Shown here: positions 34,015-42,392 of the stretch, piece after piece
Numbering within the stretch: the stretch's first letter is position 1
How the letters are laid out: each line of letters begins with the position of its first letter
Source of the DNA: Desulfobacterales bacterium
GTDB lineage: Bacteria > Desulfobacterota > Desulfobacteria > Desulfobacterales > UBA5852
Length of the DNA stretch: 44,658 bases
NCBI GenBank assembly: GCA_030066135.1
Contig: JASJCD010000001.1
Span: 1-44,658 of the forward strand
Reading direction: 5' to 3'
Notes under the pieces: model-generated
Seen by the model: only the letters and a program-made list of their open reading frames with translations
Databases searched by the model: none
What the model was told of the DNA's origin: nothing
Position numbers and translations under genes: made by a program

Positions 34015-34926
34015 ATGGTGCTGAGCAGCCTGTTCCCCGTGGTTGTGCTGATCGTGCTGGGGCGCGCGCTGAAGTACTACGGTCTGACCGACGAGGCTTT
34101 TCTGAGCCGCTCCGACCGGCTGGTCTACTATATTTTCTTCCCGGCCCTGCTGTTCTGGAAAATCGGCGGTTCGCCGAGCACCAGCCCGATCGACTGGGGG
34201 CTTTTCAGTGCCGCCTTTCTGGCGGTGCTGACCATTTATGCCCTTTCGCTGGTCTATATCCGCTGGCGTGTGACGGACTATCAGGCCGGGACCTTCTCCC
34301 AGAGCTGCTACCGTTTCAACACATACATCGGCATGGCCATCGTCATCAATGCCTATGGCCCTGAGGGCGCCCGCACCTTCGGTCTGCTGGTGGGATTCAT
34401 CATACCGATTATCAACGTTCTGGCCGTTTCTACGCTGATCTGGTTTTCGGGCCAGTCCTATGCGCGCGGCAAGCGTCTGCGCCTGACCGCCAAAGCGCTG
34501 GTCTCCAACCCACTGATCCTGGCGTGTCTGGCCGGCATGCTTTTCTCCCGGGCCGGCGGTCATCTACCCGACTTTGCCGCCGCCGCCCTCAAGTTGATGG
34601 CCGCCATAACCCTGCCGCTGGCCCTGCTTTCCATAGGCGGCGCCCTGACGATGCGGACGGCCCGCGGTTATTTGGCGCCGTCGCTGGCGGCGGCCGCCTT
34701 CAAGCTGATTGGTTTACCCTTGGTCGGTCTGGGATTTCTGAAACTCTTCGGCGTTCAGGGCGCGCCCCTGCAGATCGGGATGCTCTTGTTCGCCCTGCCG
34801 ACCTCGACCGCACTTTACGTGCTCTCGGCCCAGTTGAACAGCGACACCCGCCTGGCGGCCGCTTCCATCGTGGTCTCGACCGTGCTTTCGTTTATATCCC
34901 TCTCACTGGTGCTGATTTACTTTTAA
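34015..34926 (+). CDS. AEC family permease (auxin-efflux-carrier type)
   Basis: A 303-residue membrane protein with about ten helices in two halves. Marks of the family: VVVLIVLGRALKYYGLTDEAFLSRSDRLVYYIFFPALLFWKIG at the start, FNTYIGMAIVINAYGPEG before the mid-point, and ALPTSTALYVLSAQLNSDTRLAAASIVVSTVLSFISLSLVLIYF at the end. Bacterial members export or exchange malate, malonate and other small acids; the substrate here is unknown. The start (ATG 34015) is six bases after the selenoprotein gene and has no good ribosome binding site, so coupling is likely. Confidence 0.9.
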   Translation: MVLSSLFPVVVLIVLGRALKYYGLTDEAFLSRSDRLVYYIFFPALLFWKIGGSPSTSPIDWGLFSAAFLAVLTIYALSLVYIRWRVTDYQAGTFSQSCYRFNTYIGMAIVINAYGPEGARTFGLLVGFIIPIINVLAVSTLIWFSGQSYARGKRLRLTAKALVSNPLILACLAGMLFSRAGGHLPDFAAAALKLMAAITLPLALLSIGGALTMRTARGYLAPSLAAAAFKLIGLPLVGLGFLKLFGVQGAPLQIGMLLFALPTSTALYVLSAQLNSDTRLAAASIVVSTVLSFISLSLVLIYF

Positions 34927-34948
34927 AAACCCTGCAGGGGATAACCCC

Positions 34949-35710
34949 ATGACCACCGCCGCAACCGACACGGCCCGCCATTTCAAACTGATCATCGAAT
35001 ACGACGGCACCGATTATTGCGGCTGGCAGCGGCAGAAAAGCGATCCCAGCATCCAGGGCGCCATCGAGGACGTGCTGGCCCGCATGACCCGGACGGCGGT
35101 CACCCTGCACGGTTCCGGCCGCACCGACGCCGGTGTGCATGCCCTCGGCCAGTGCGCCCATTTCAGCGCTGTGACCCGGCTCTCCAGCGAAGAACTGCTC
35201 AAGGGCATGAACAGCCTGCTGCCGGACGCCATCGCCATCCAGGCCTGCGAGGAGGTCGGTTCCGATTTTCATGCCCGTTTCAAGGTCCGGCACAAAACCT
35301 ACCACTATCGCATCCTCAACCGCCCCCAAAAAGCGGCCATCGGCCGCCAGTACGCCTGGCATATCCGGCGGCCGCTCGATCGTGAGGCCATGAATGCCGG
35401 CAGCACCCACCTCGTAGGCCGTCATGATTTCAAGGCCTTTGAAGCCACCGGCAGCCCCCGGCCCCACACCGTGCGCCACGTGATGACCGCCCGCTGGGAA
35501 CGCGGCGCAGGGCAACACCTGGTCTTCGAAATCCGGGCCGACGGTTTTCTTAAATTCATGGTCCGCAATATCGTGGGAACACTGGTGTCGGTGGGTCTGG
35601 GAAAGATCGAACCGGACGCGGTCAGAACGATCCTGGCGTCGGGCGACCGCCGGCAGGCCGCGGCCACGGCCCCGCCCCACGGCCTGTTTCTGATGCAGGT
35701 CACATATTAA
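34949..35710 (+). CDS. truA: tRNA pseudouridine(38-40) synthase TruA
   Basis: A 253-residue enzyme modifying the anticodon stem-loop of tRNA. Motifs are EYDGTDYCGWQRQ near the N-terminus, the catalytic GSGRTDAGVHALGQCAHF and the C-terminal FLKFMVRNIVGTLVSVGLGK. Normal length. It begins 22 bases after the AEC permease on the same strand. In the 255-base convergent gap after it (35711-35965) I see no gene, only a short CCCCG/CGGGG hairpin near the end. Confidence 0.96.
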   Translation: MTTAATDTARHFKLIIEYDGTDYCGWQRQKSDPSIQGAIEDVLARMTRTAVTLHGSGRTDAGVHALGQCAHFSAVTRLSSEELLKGMNSLLPDAIAIQACEEVGSDFHARFKVRHKTYHYRILNRPQKAAIGRQYAWHIRRPLDREAMNAGSTHLVGRHDFKAFEATGSPRPHTVRHVMTARWERGAGQHLVFEIRADGFLKFMVRNIVGTLVSVGLGKIEPDAVRTILASGDRRQAAATAPPHGLFLMQVTY

Positions 35711-35965
35711 GAAACATCCTCAATTATCTTCTATACCGCGATCTGCGGCGGGCGTTCATGGGCCCCCCGAAATACCAAGGTGTCCCTGCGGTTTGGTCCC
35801 GCCAGTCACATCGGAGTGGAAGAGAAACCGGACGCAGCGTGCGAACGCCCGGCCGTCTTGAACGGGAACCGATATTTATTATGTGATAGGGATTCGGGGG
35901 GCGACCGGCTGACTTGGTTAGTCGAGAAGCGCGTGTTGAGGTCCCCGTTACGGGGCCGGCGGCGT

Positions 35966-37786
35966 TCAGGTGGCCTGCGCCGGCCCTTTCATCTTCTGGA
36001 TCCGCTCGTTGTAGAAAGCGATCACCTCGCGGCGGTTCAGCATCCCCACCAATATGCTGTGATCATCAGCTTTGACAACGGGCAGGCTGTCGATATTCTT
36101 CTTGGTGAACTTGGTAAGGACGGTGTTCAGGTCTTCCTCGGGCGTCGTGAAGATGATGTCTGAAGTGGCGATATCGCGCATCACGATCAGGTTCTCGATC
36201 TCGGAAGAGAAGAGGACACTGCGAATATCGGTGCTCGAGAAGATCCCGTTCAGGCGGCCGTTCTGGTCCATCACCGGGAAATAGTGCTGCTTGGTCTTGG
36301 CGAAGAAGCGCTTGAAGTCGACAAAGCGCATATCCTCCGGAATCATCCGCACCTTGCGGATATGCGGGACCAGATCCTGCACGCGGATGGCCTGCAGAAT
36401 ATCCACAAAAAATTCACCGGCATGCGCCGGGGAAGCGATGCGGTTCTTGGGCTGCTTCTCGTAGATCGTCCAGCGCTGCGCGGCCAGGTAGGCCACCGAG
36501 CAGACCAGCAGGCTGGGCAGCAGCAGCTGGTAGGAATCGGTCATCTCGCTCACGAAAATGATGGTGGAGATGGGGGTGTTGGATACGGCCGTGAAGAAAC
36601 CGGCCATGCCCACCACCACGAAGGCGCCGGGTTCGGTGACGACGCCGGGCATGATCGTGTGGAAGACCCGGCCCACGGCACCGCCCATGGCCCCGCCAAT
36701 CACCACCGAGGGCCCGAAGACGCCGCCGCTGCCGCCCGAGCCGATCGAAAACGAGGTGGTCATGACCTTGCCGATGGCCAGAGCCAGGAGAAAGGAAACG
36801 CTCAACTCATTGAACAGGGCCTGCTGGGCAAATCCGTAGCCGAAAGCCAGGCACTGGGGGAAGTAAAAACCGATCATGCCGGTGCAAAGCCCCCCCAGGG
36901 CCGGCTTGAGATGGTTGGGAATTTTGATGCCTTTGAAAAATGCCGTCACCCCGTAGAAAGCCTTGACGTAGAAAATGCCGGTGCCCACGAGCACCAGGGA
37001 CAGAACGAGATAGGGTCCCAGTTCGAGCGGATTGGTGAATTCGAAGGGCGGGGTGTCGAAAAGCGATCCCCAGCCGAAAACCAGGCAGAAAAGGCAATAG
37101 GCCACCACCGAAGAGATGCCGGCCGGGATGATGACTTCAGACTCGAACTCCGGATCGCGGTAGAGGACTTCCGCCGCAAACAAGGCGCCTGCCAGGGGCG
37201 CCCGGAAAATACTGCCGACCCCGGCACTGATGCCGGCGGCCATCATGATACGCCGCTCGCGCTCGGAGAGTTTGAGGCGCGAAGCCAGAAAGGCGCCGAA
37301 GCCCGCCCCGATCTGAGCGATGGGCCCTTCTCGCCCGCCCGAGCCACCTGTCGTCAGGGTAATGGCCGAGGCGATTGTTTTCACGATCGGCACGCGGCCG
37401 CGCATGAAGCCGCCCTTGTTGTGATAGGCATCGATAGCCGAATCCGTGCCGTGGCCCTCGGCTTCAGGCGCAAAGGTGTAGACGATCCAGCCGCTGACGA
37501 TGCCGCCCAGGGCCGGAAGGATCAGCAGAATATAGCGGTTGAAGGGTCTTCCGGTGGGGGGCCAGGGGTGGTGTTCGCCAGCCGGTCCCGGCGGGACGTA
37601 GCCGGCCATGAAATCCATGAACCAGTGCATCCCCAGAAGGCAGAGATAGTGAAATACGATGGAGCCCAGCCCGGCAATGATGCCAATGATCAGAAAGTAG
37701 AAAGACCATTTCCCGGCGCGAGATATACGGGAAGAGAATTCCTCCGGATCCGATGGCTGCAATCGTTTCAAAAAGGTTAGGCCCAC
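35966..37786 (-). CDS. ClC family chloride channel with C-terminal CBS domains
   Basis: A 606-residue membrane protein. The ClC core covers about residues 25-440: GGSGGREGPIAQIGAG with the gating Glu, RAPLAGALFAAEVLYRD, and GGSGGVFGPSVVIGGAMGGAVG. Two CBS domains follow (about 465-600; DMRFVDFKRFFAKTKQHYFPVMDQNGRLNGIF and FTKKNIDSLPVVKADDHSILVGMLNRREVIAFYNE), which may bind adenine nucleotides. The residue after AAE is Val where proton/chloride antiporters such as ClC-ec1 have a second Glu, so passive conduction is suggested. GTG 37786 has GGAG five bases upstream. It stands alone. Confidence 0.94.
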   Translation of the reverse strand: MGLTFLKRLQPSDPEEFSSRISRAGKWSFYFLIIGIIAGLGSIVFHYLCLLGMHWFMDFMAGYVPPGPAGEHHPWPPTGRPFNRYILLILPALGGIVSGWIVYTFAPEAEGHGTDSAIDAYHNKGGFMRGRVPIVKTIASAITLTTGGSGGREGPIAQIGAGFGAFLASRLKLSERERRIMMAAGISAGVGSIFRAPLAGALFAAEVLYRDPEFESEVIIPAGISSVVAYCLFCLVFGWGSLFDTPPFEFTNPLELGPYLVLSLVLVGTGIFYVKAFYGVTAFFKGIKIPNHLKPALGGLCTGMIGFYFPQCLAFGYGFAQQALFNELSVSFLLALAIGKVMTTSFSIGSGGSGGVFGPSVVIGGAMGGAVGRVFHTIMPGVVTEPGAFVVVGMAGFFTAVSNTPISTIIFVSEMTDSYQLLLPSLLVCSVAYLAAQRWTIYEKQPKNRIASPAHAGEFFVDILQAIRVQDLVPHIRKVRMIPEDMRFVDFKRFFAKTKQHYFPVMDQNGRLNGIFSSTDIRSVLFSSEIENLIVMRDIATSDIIFTTPEEDLNTVLTKFTKKNIDSLPVVKADDHSILVGMLNRREVIAFYNERIQKMKGPAQAT

Positions 37787-37876
37787 ATCTGCTCCATCGC
37801 CATGAATGCCCGTCGTAGGGTGCGTCCCCCGCCGGCAATGGGTTTGCCGTGGCAGGTGAGCGAAATCAAATTAGGA

Positions 37877-37905
37877 TTTTTAGCCACTCGTCCGGGGAAA
37901 TGCAA
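37877..37905 (-). promoter_or_regulatory. Candidate promoter for the ClC gene
   Basis: On the minus strand, TTGCAT (37905-37900) and TAAAAA (37882-37877) are spaced by 17 bases, about 90 bases before the GTG start. Divergent from the aminotransferase promoter. Confidence 0.35.
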
Positions 37906-37933
37906 GTAAAATAAGACGTCCCGCCACCCGGAC

Positions 37934-37962
37934 TTGAAGCCGCACAGCGGCAGTGCTATAAG
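37934..37962 (+). promoter_or_regulatory. Candidate sigma70 promoter for the aminotransferase
   Basis: TTGAAG (37934-37939) and TATAAG (37957-37962) are separated by exactly 17 bases. The predicted start near 37969 leaves a leader of about 50 nt before ATG 38020, which has AAGGGA upstream. Confidence 0.6.
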
Positions 37963-38019
37963 AGATGACCGCCCACCGCCGCCCCAACACTGATCAACAT
38001 TACACGAGAAGGGAATGCC

Positions 38020-39297
38020 ATGTCCGATCTCAACGTCATGCCCCGGGAAGAACTGACCGTGTTGCGCCAGCAGTTGCGTGAACGTTTCGAGCGCTTCAAG
38101 CAAGCCGGTCTGAGCCTGGATCTGACCCGCGGCAAACCCTGCCCCGAACAACTCGATCTCTCCAATCCCATGCTGGCGGTCGTCAGCGAAGACGGTTTTC
38201 GGGCCGCAGACGGCACCGATTGCCGCAATTATGGTGGATTGGACGGCATTCCCGAGGCCAAAGCCCTGTTCGCGGAATACATGGGGGTGACGCCCGCGGA
38301 GGTGATCATCGGCGGCAATGCCAGCCTGACCCTGATGTACGACACGTTCATACGCGCGATGTTCATGGGAACGGGCGAGGGCCAACCGCCCTGGGCTAAA
38401 ATGGCCAAGGTCCGTTGTATATGCCCCAGCCCCGGCTACGATCGCCACTTTTCGATCTGCGCCAATCTGGGCATCGAGATGATACCGGTGGAAATGAATG
38501 CCACGGGCCCGGATATGGACGCGGTTGAAAGCCTGGTGGCGGAGGATGAGACCATCAAGGGTATCTGGTGTGTGCCGATCTACAGCAATCCCACCGGGGA
38601 CATCTACAGCGATGAAACCGTGGACCGCCTGGCCCGTATGCCCACGCGTGCGCAAGACTTCCGCATCTTCTGGGACAACGCCTACGCAGTTCACCATTTC
38701 GCGGGCGATCCGCCCGCCCAGAAGCATATCCTGACGGCCTGCAAAGAAGCCGGCCACCCCGAACGACCGCTGATGTTCGGCTCCACCTCCAAGATCACTT
38801 TTCCCGGTGGGGGTCTGGGCCTGCTGGCCGGCAGTGCGCGCAACATGGATTGGGTCCGTCAGCAGCTGTTTTACCAGACCATTGGCCCGGACAAGCTCAA
38901 CCAGCTGCGCCATGTGCGTTTTTTCGGCAATCTCGAGGGCATCCACCGTCACATGCAAAAGCATGCTGCCATCGTGCGCCCGCGTTTCGAGGCCGTCGAA
39001 ACCATTCTGACGCGCGAACTGGCAGGCCGGGGGATCGCCGAATGGACCCGCCCGCAAGGCGGCTATTTCGTAAGCTTCAACGCGCCGGACGGGTGCGCCC
39101 AGGCCGTGGTGGCCATGGCCCAGGAGGCGGGCGTCAAACTGACTCCGGCCGGGGCCACCTATCCATTGGGCATCGATCCGCGCGACCGCAACATCCGGAT
39201 CGCCCCGACCTTTGCCGCCCTGGAAGACGTCAACGCCGCCGTGGAAGTCCTGGCCGTATGCACCCAGATCGTCAGCATCGAAAAGATTTTGGGATAA
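38020..39297 (+). CDS. Class I aminotransferase, aspartate-type (Asp_aminotransf family)
   Basis: A 425-residue PLP enzyme. The N-terminal LSLDLTRGKPCPEQLDLSNPML and the substrate-loop YGGLDGIPEAKALFAEYMGV match the bacterial aspartate aminotransferase subgroup of Pfam PF12897. PLP-contact motifs are IGGNASLTLMYD, VPIYSNPTGDIYSDE, FWDNAYAVHHF, and the Schiff-base lysine in FGSTSKITFPGGGLGLLAGS. The arginine binding the substrate carboxylate is in NIRIAPTF. Normal length. Aspartate is the expected amino donor, but specificity is inferred. Single gene with its own promoter. Confidence 0.92.
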   Translation: MSDLNVMPREELTVLRQQLRERFERFKQAGLSLDLTRGKPCPEQLDLSNPMLAVVSEDGFRAADGTDCRNYGGLDGIPEAKALFAEYMGVTPAEVIIGGNASLTLMYDTFIRAMFMGTGEGQPPWAKMAKVRCICPSPGYDRHFSICANLGIEMIPVEMNATGPDMDAVESLVAEDETIKGIWCVPIYSNPTGDIYSDETVDRLARMPTRAQDFRIFWDNAYAVHHFAGDPPAQKHILTACKEAGHPERPLMFGSTSKITFPGGGLGLLAGSARNMDWVRQQLFYQTIGPDKLNQLRHVRFFGNLEGIHRHMQKHAAIVRPRFEAVETILTRELAGRGIAEWTRPQGGYFVSFNAPDGCAQAVVAMAQEAGVKLTPAGATYPLGIDPRDRNIRIAPTFAALEDVNAAVEVLAVCTQIVSIEKILG

Positions 39298-39308
39298 AGG
39301 CCCGTCGT

Positions 39309-39389
39309 CTATCGGGGTCGGCATCGGGATCGCTAGCGGGTCCCGAACAACCAGTGCGGTCCGCCTAATCGCCATGCCGATACCGATAG
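39309..39389. repeat. Imperfect inverted repeat after the aminotransferase
   Basis: CTATCGGGGTCGGCAT (39309-39324) and ATGCCGATACCGATAG (39374-39389) are reverse complements except at two positions, 49 bases apart. The unit ATCGG recurs within the arms. It lies between convergent genes, next to the terminator of the PxxKW gene. The sequence differs from the GGTTCTGGGTTC repeats. Confidence 0.6.
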
Positions 39390-39442
39390 CGGCACGGTCC
39401 CTGAGGTGATCGGCCCAAGTACAGCCTTTATGGCGCCCAAAT

Positions 39443-39480
39443 AAAAAAAGCGCCCGATCCGCAGAGCGGAAGGGGCGCTT
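39443..39480 (-). terminator. Rho-independent terminator of the PxxKW gene
   Basis: On the minus strand AAGCGCCC (39480-39473) pairs with GGGCGCTT (39455-39448), with an inner TCCGC/GCGGA stem, and is followed by a run of seven T. It starts about 20 bases after the gene's stop. Confidence 0.85.
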
Positions 39481-39498
39481 GGGTGTGTCGAAGAAAAT

Positions 39499-39777
39499 CT
39501 ATCGGCTGGCGCGCTTGGAAGCCTTGAGCGGATTGATCTTCTGCTTGCTGCCAGTGGCCTGGCGGCTTACATGCGTAGCCATGTTGCAGTGGCCGCTCTT
39601 CCATTTGACGCTGGGCTCGGGACAGGCGGTGCAGAACCAACCGGAAGTGTATTCGGTCTTCCGGTTGCAGCCGTCACAGTGCTCGACCGTCTCATGGCAG
39701 ATACCACCATTGTAAGAACATCCGCTGGCGGTCATGAACGGGCACTCCTGATCTTTGCGAACGGTTGTACAATGCAA
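39499..39777 (-). CDS. PxxKW family cysteine-rich protein
   Basis: A 92-residue protein with ten cysteines, several in CxxC-like spacing (CHETVEHCDGCNRK, WFCTACPEPSVKWKSGHC) and the segment PSVKW that gives the family its name. The C-terminus is basic (KINPLKASKRASR). It probably binds zinc or an iron-sulfur centre; the role is unknown. I know the family mainly from sulfate-reducing Desulfobacterota. The start is decided by the ribosome binding site: AAGGAGGTGAT, a full anti-Shine-Dalgarno match, ends shortly before TTG 39777, whereas the track's GTG at 39786 lies inside that site. Translation should be very strong. It has its own promoter and terminator. Confidence 0.85.
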   Translation of the reverse strand: MHCTTVRKDQECPFMTASGCSYNGGICHETVEHCDGCNRKTEYTSGWFCTACPEPSVKWKSGHCNMATHVSRQATGSKQKINPLKASKRASR

Positions 39778-39869
39778 GGGTATCACCTCCTTCGTAATCT
39801 AATAATAGAAAGGCCGGAGACGCGGACATGCCGTTTCCGACCTGGCTCTAACATCATCTAAACCATCGA

Positions 39870-39898
39870 ATACTAAATTATATACAAAATTATGTCAA
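39870..39898 (-). promoter_or_regulatory. Promoter of the PxxKW gene
   Basis: On the minus strand a perfect TTGACA (39898-39893) and TAGTAT (39875-39870) are 17 bases apart in a notably AT-rich stretch. The predicted start is near 39863, 86 bases before the TTG start. Together with the ideal ribosome binding site it suggests high expression. Confidence 0.6.
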
Positions 39899-39918
39899 GC
39901 TTTTTTATCATCCAAAGG

Positions 39919-39954
39919 AAAAAACCCCCTGGGCAAAGAAAAAAACCGCCCAGG
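39919..39954 (-). terminator. Orphan minus-strand terminator
   Basis: On the minus strand CCTGGGC (39954-39948) pairs with GCCCAGG (39934-39928), followed by GGG and six T. No recognised gene lies upstream on this strand between here and the divergent pfk start (40187). It may end a small RNA or read-through transcription. Beyond this, the 409-base gap 39778-40186 holds the PxxKW promoter and a GGGTTC...GAAACCC stem around 39965-40000, but no supported gene. Confidence 0.55.
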
Positions 39955-40186
39955 CGATGGTCGGGTTTCACACCTGCATCCGAAAAGCAGCATGAACCCG
40001 TCCCCCATATTGAATTTTCCGGGGGGGGCGCCGCCTGAATGCGGTCCTCCTTGGCACCCGTCGCCGCATTGGACACTAACGCGCAGGGCCACAGCATTTG
40101 AATATTTTCTATTGATTCTTAGCGTGTCATAACGGAAAAAGATCGCATCCCGCCATTACCCAATCTCAATCGATAGCGAGGCGAAA

Positions 40187-41518
40187 ATGTCCTTCGGCGA
40201 AATTGAAACCCATATTCCGACACTTGGCGCCGCCAAAATCGGCTCCCCCATTCAGGGCTGGCGGCAAGGCGGTGAATCTGCCAACTTCGTCAGCGACAAC
40301 GACCGTGTTCTCGTGGATGTGACCCCCGCGGGGCTCGAAAAATTGTGTCAGGAAAACAAGCCCTTCCCATCCTTCGAGATGGCCGGTCCGCGGGAGCGGA
40401 TCTATTTCGATCCCAGCAAACTGCGCTGCGCCCTGGTAACTTGCGGGGGGCTCTGTCCGGGCCTGAACGACATTATCCGCTCGGTCGTGCTGGAACTTTA
40501 CTACGGCTACGGCGTGCGTCGCATCTACGGCATCAAATACGGTCTGCAGGGGTTTATCCCCAGCTACGGGCACGACGTGATCGATCTCGATCCCCCTGCG
40601 GTGGTCAACATCCAGGACATGGGCGGATCGATTCTGGGCTCCTCCCGCGGCCCCCAGTCGATTGAAGAGATCGTTGACACCCTGGATCGCATGAACATCG
40701 GCATCCTATTCATGGTCGGCGGCGACGGCACCCTCAAGGCTGCCAACCTGATTGCCAAGGCCATCAGCGCGCACAACCTGCGCATCAGCGTCATCGGGAT
40801 CCCCAAAACCATCGACAACGATATTCACATGGTTTCCCGCTCGTTCGGTTTCGACACGGCCGTGGATATCGCCACCCAGGCCATCAAGGGCGCTCACAAC
40901 GAGGCCGAGAGCTACCCCAACGGCATCGGCCTGATCAAACTCATGGGCCGGCATTCCGGTTTCATCGCGGCCACCGCCACCCTGGCCCAGCAGGACGTGA
41001 ATTTCGTTTTGATCCCTGAAATCCCGGTCGATCTGGAAGGCCCCAACGGGCTTTTGACCAAGGTCGAAACCCGCCTGCAGGAGCGCGGGCATGCCGTCAT
41101 CGTCGTGGCCGAAGGCGCCCTGCAGGAACTGTTCGACAGCGAGGACCGGCGCACGGACGCTTCGGGCAACGTGCGCCTTCACGACGTGGGGCTTTTCGTT
41201 CGCGACCGCATCAAGGCCTACTTCAAAGCCAAGGACATCGAGATCAACCTCAAATATATCGACCCCAGCTACATGATCCGCAGCGTCCCCGCCAATGCCA
41301 ACGATAGCGTCTTCTGCGGCTTCCTGGGGCGCGACGCCGTGCACGCCGGCATGGCAGGCAAGACCGAAATGCTCGTGGCCCACTGGAACAACCACTTTGT
41401 GCACGTCCCCATGGCCCTCTCCGCAGGCCAGCGCAAACAGGTCAACCCCGATGGCAAACTGTGGTCGACAGTTCTGGGCGCCACCGGGCAGGGCTCAATG
41501 CGCAATCAGGACGCCTAA
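40187..41518 (+). CDS. 6-phosphofructokinase (ATP-type, long group)
   Basis: A 443-residue glycolytic enzyme phosphorylating fructose 6-phosphate. An N-terminal extension of about 75 residues precedes the core. Core motifs: LVTCGGLCPGLNDIIRSVV (phosphate loop), GGSILGSSRGPQ, FMVGGDGTLKAA, GIPKTIDNDIHMVSRSFGFDTAV and KLMGRHSGFIAATA. GGDGT (Gly rather than Asp after GGD) indicates ATP as donor. The Lys in PKTIDND is the residue seen in PPi-dependent and plant-type long enzymes; the combination is typical of long ATP-dependent PFKs. GAGG lies five bases before ATG 40187. Single gene. Confidence 0.93.
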   Translation: MSFGEIETHIPTLGAAKIGSPIQGWRQGGESANFVSDNDRVLVDVTPAGLEKLCQENKPFPSFEMAGPRERIYFDPSKLRCALVTCGGLCPGLNDIIRSVVLELYYGYGVRRIYGIKYGLQGFIPSYGHDVIDLDPPAVVNIQDMGGSILGSSRGPQSIEEIVDTLDRMNIGILFMVGGDGTLKAANLIAKAISAHNLRISVIGIPKTIDNDIHMVSRSFGFDTAVDIATQAIKGAHNEAESYPNGIGLIKLMGRHSGFIAATATLAQQDVNFVLIPEIPVDLEGPNGLLTKVETRLQERGHAVIVVAEGALQELFDSEDRRTDASGNVRLHDVGLFVRDRIKAYFKAKDIEINLKYIDPSYMIRSVPANANDSVFCGFLGRDAVHAGMAGKTEMLVAHWNNHFVHVPMALSAGQRKQVNPDGKLWSTVLGATGQGSMRNQDA

Positions 41519-41539
41519 CCGCCGGACGCCCCTCGGCAT

Positions 41540-42211
41540 CTAACCTTCCCTGACCTGCGTCCCGAAGCATACGTCCCAGATTGTATTGGTTACCCCAAAT
41601 CGCTTGTCCGGTGTTTTCCAATGGTGACGCATGTGGTTTTTTCTAAGCATGCGCATGTAGTTGGATTTGAAATCGAAGTGATGGAGGGCGTAGTGGGTCA
41701 TGTCATAGGCAATGTAGCCCGCCAGGAAGGCGGCGAAGAGGGGGTACACCCAGTGGGGTTGGCCGCAAAGCTCTCCGAAAACGGCGACATATAGATAGTA
41801 GAAAAGCAGCGCCAAGGGTATGCTCACCGCCGGCGGCATCACCAGCCGGCTCTTTACCATGGGCTGGGCATGATGAACGCCGTGGAAGAGAAAAGAAATC
41901 CTTGCCTGCCAATTGTTCCTGGGTTGGAAGTGAAATACGAACCGGTGCAGCCCATACTCGGTCAGGGTCCAGAGGACCAAACCCCCAAGCAGGCAAATCG
42001 GAAAATATATGGGGGATATGCCCTCGGGTTGCCGCACCCAACCGAAGACGGCCATCGTCACCACCGCTGGAATCCAAATGATCAAAACAACAGCGGGATG
42101 CATATGCGTGAAAAATTCCATGAAATCCGATTTAAAAAGACGCATCGGTTCTTTGCTGGACTGTACATTCCACATCAGAAAAACACCTTCGATAAAATCA
42201 AATAAAGCCAT
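41540..42211 (-). CDS. Fatty acid hydroxylase / sterol desaturase family protein
   Basis: A membrane di-iron oxygenase-type protein. The histidine clusters of the superfamily are present: HRFVFH, FHGVHHAQP, HYALHHFDF and HMRHHWKTP, with four membrane helices between them. It most resembles fatty acid 2-hydroxylases (2-OH fatty acids of sphingolipid or lipid A type). Such enzymes need oxygen, which is notable in a presumed anaerobe. The track start (42364) adds an unconserved stretch. ATG 42211 gives 223 residues; ATG 42175 is also possible. Confidence 0.87.
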   Translation of the reverse strand: MALFDFIEGVFLMWNVQSSKEPMRLFKSDFMEFFTHMHPAVVLIIWIPAVVTMAVFGWVRQPEGISPIYFPICLLGGLVLWTLTEYGLHRFVFHFQPRNNWQARISFLFHGVHHAQPMVKSRLVMPPAVSIPLALLFYYLYVAVFGELCGQPHWVYPLFAAFLAGYIAYDMTHYALHHFDFKSNYMRMLRKNHMRHHWKTPDKRFGVTNTIWDVCFGTQVREG

Positions 42212-42392
42212 CGCCACAACCCTTCGGCCCATGACATTGCCGCATGGGGGCGGAGCGACACAAGCGAGACCAACGGCCGCGGGTAACAGAGCCTCGTCGC
42301 CGAAATCACCGGTGGCTACCCGGCCGGTGTCGAAGAGCCGCCTATAGCACCTCGCCGAGGACATGACAAGCGAAGTGATGGCCTGAACCGGA

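Noticed and set aside
36284-37780. 498-residue plus-strand ORF and the 532-residue minus ORF at 37777-39375
   Set aside because: Both are antisense to strong genes (ClC and aminotransferase) and lack domain features.
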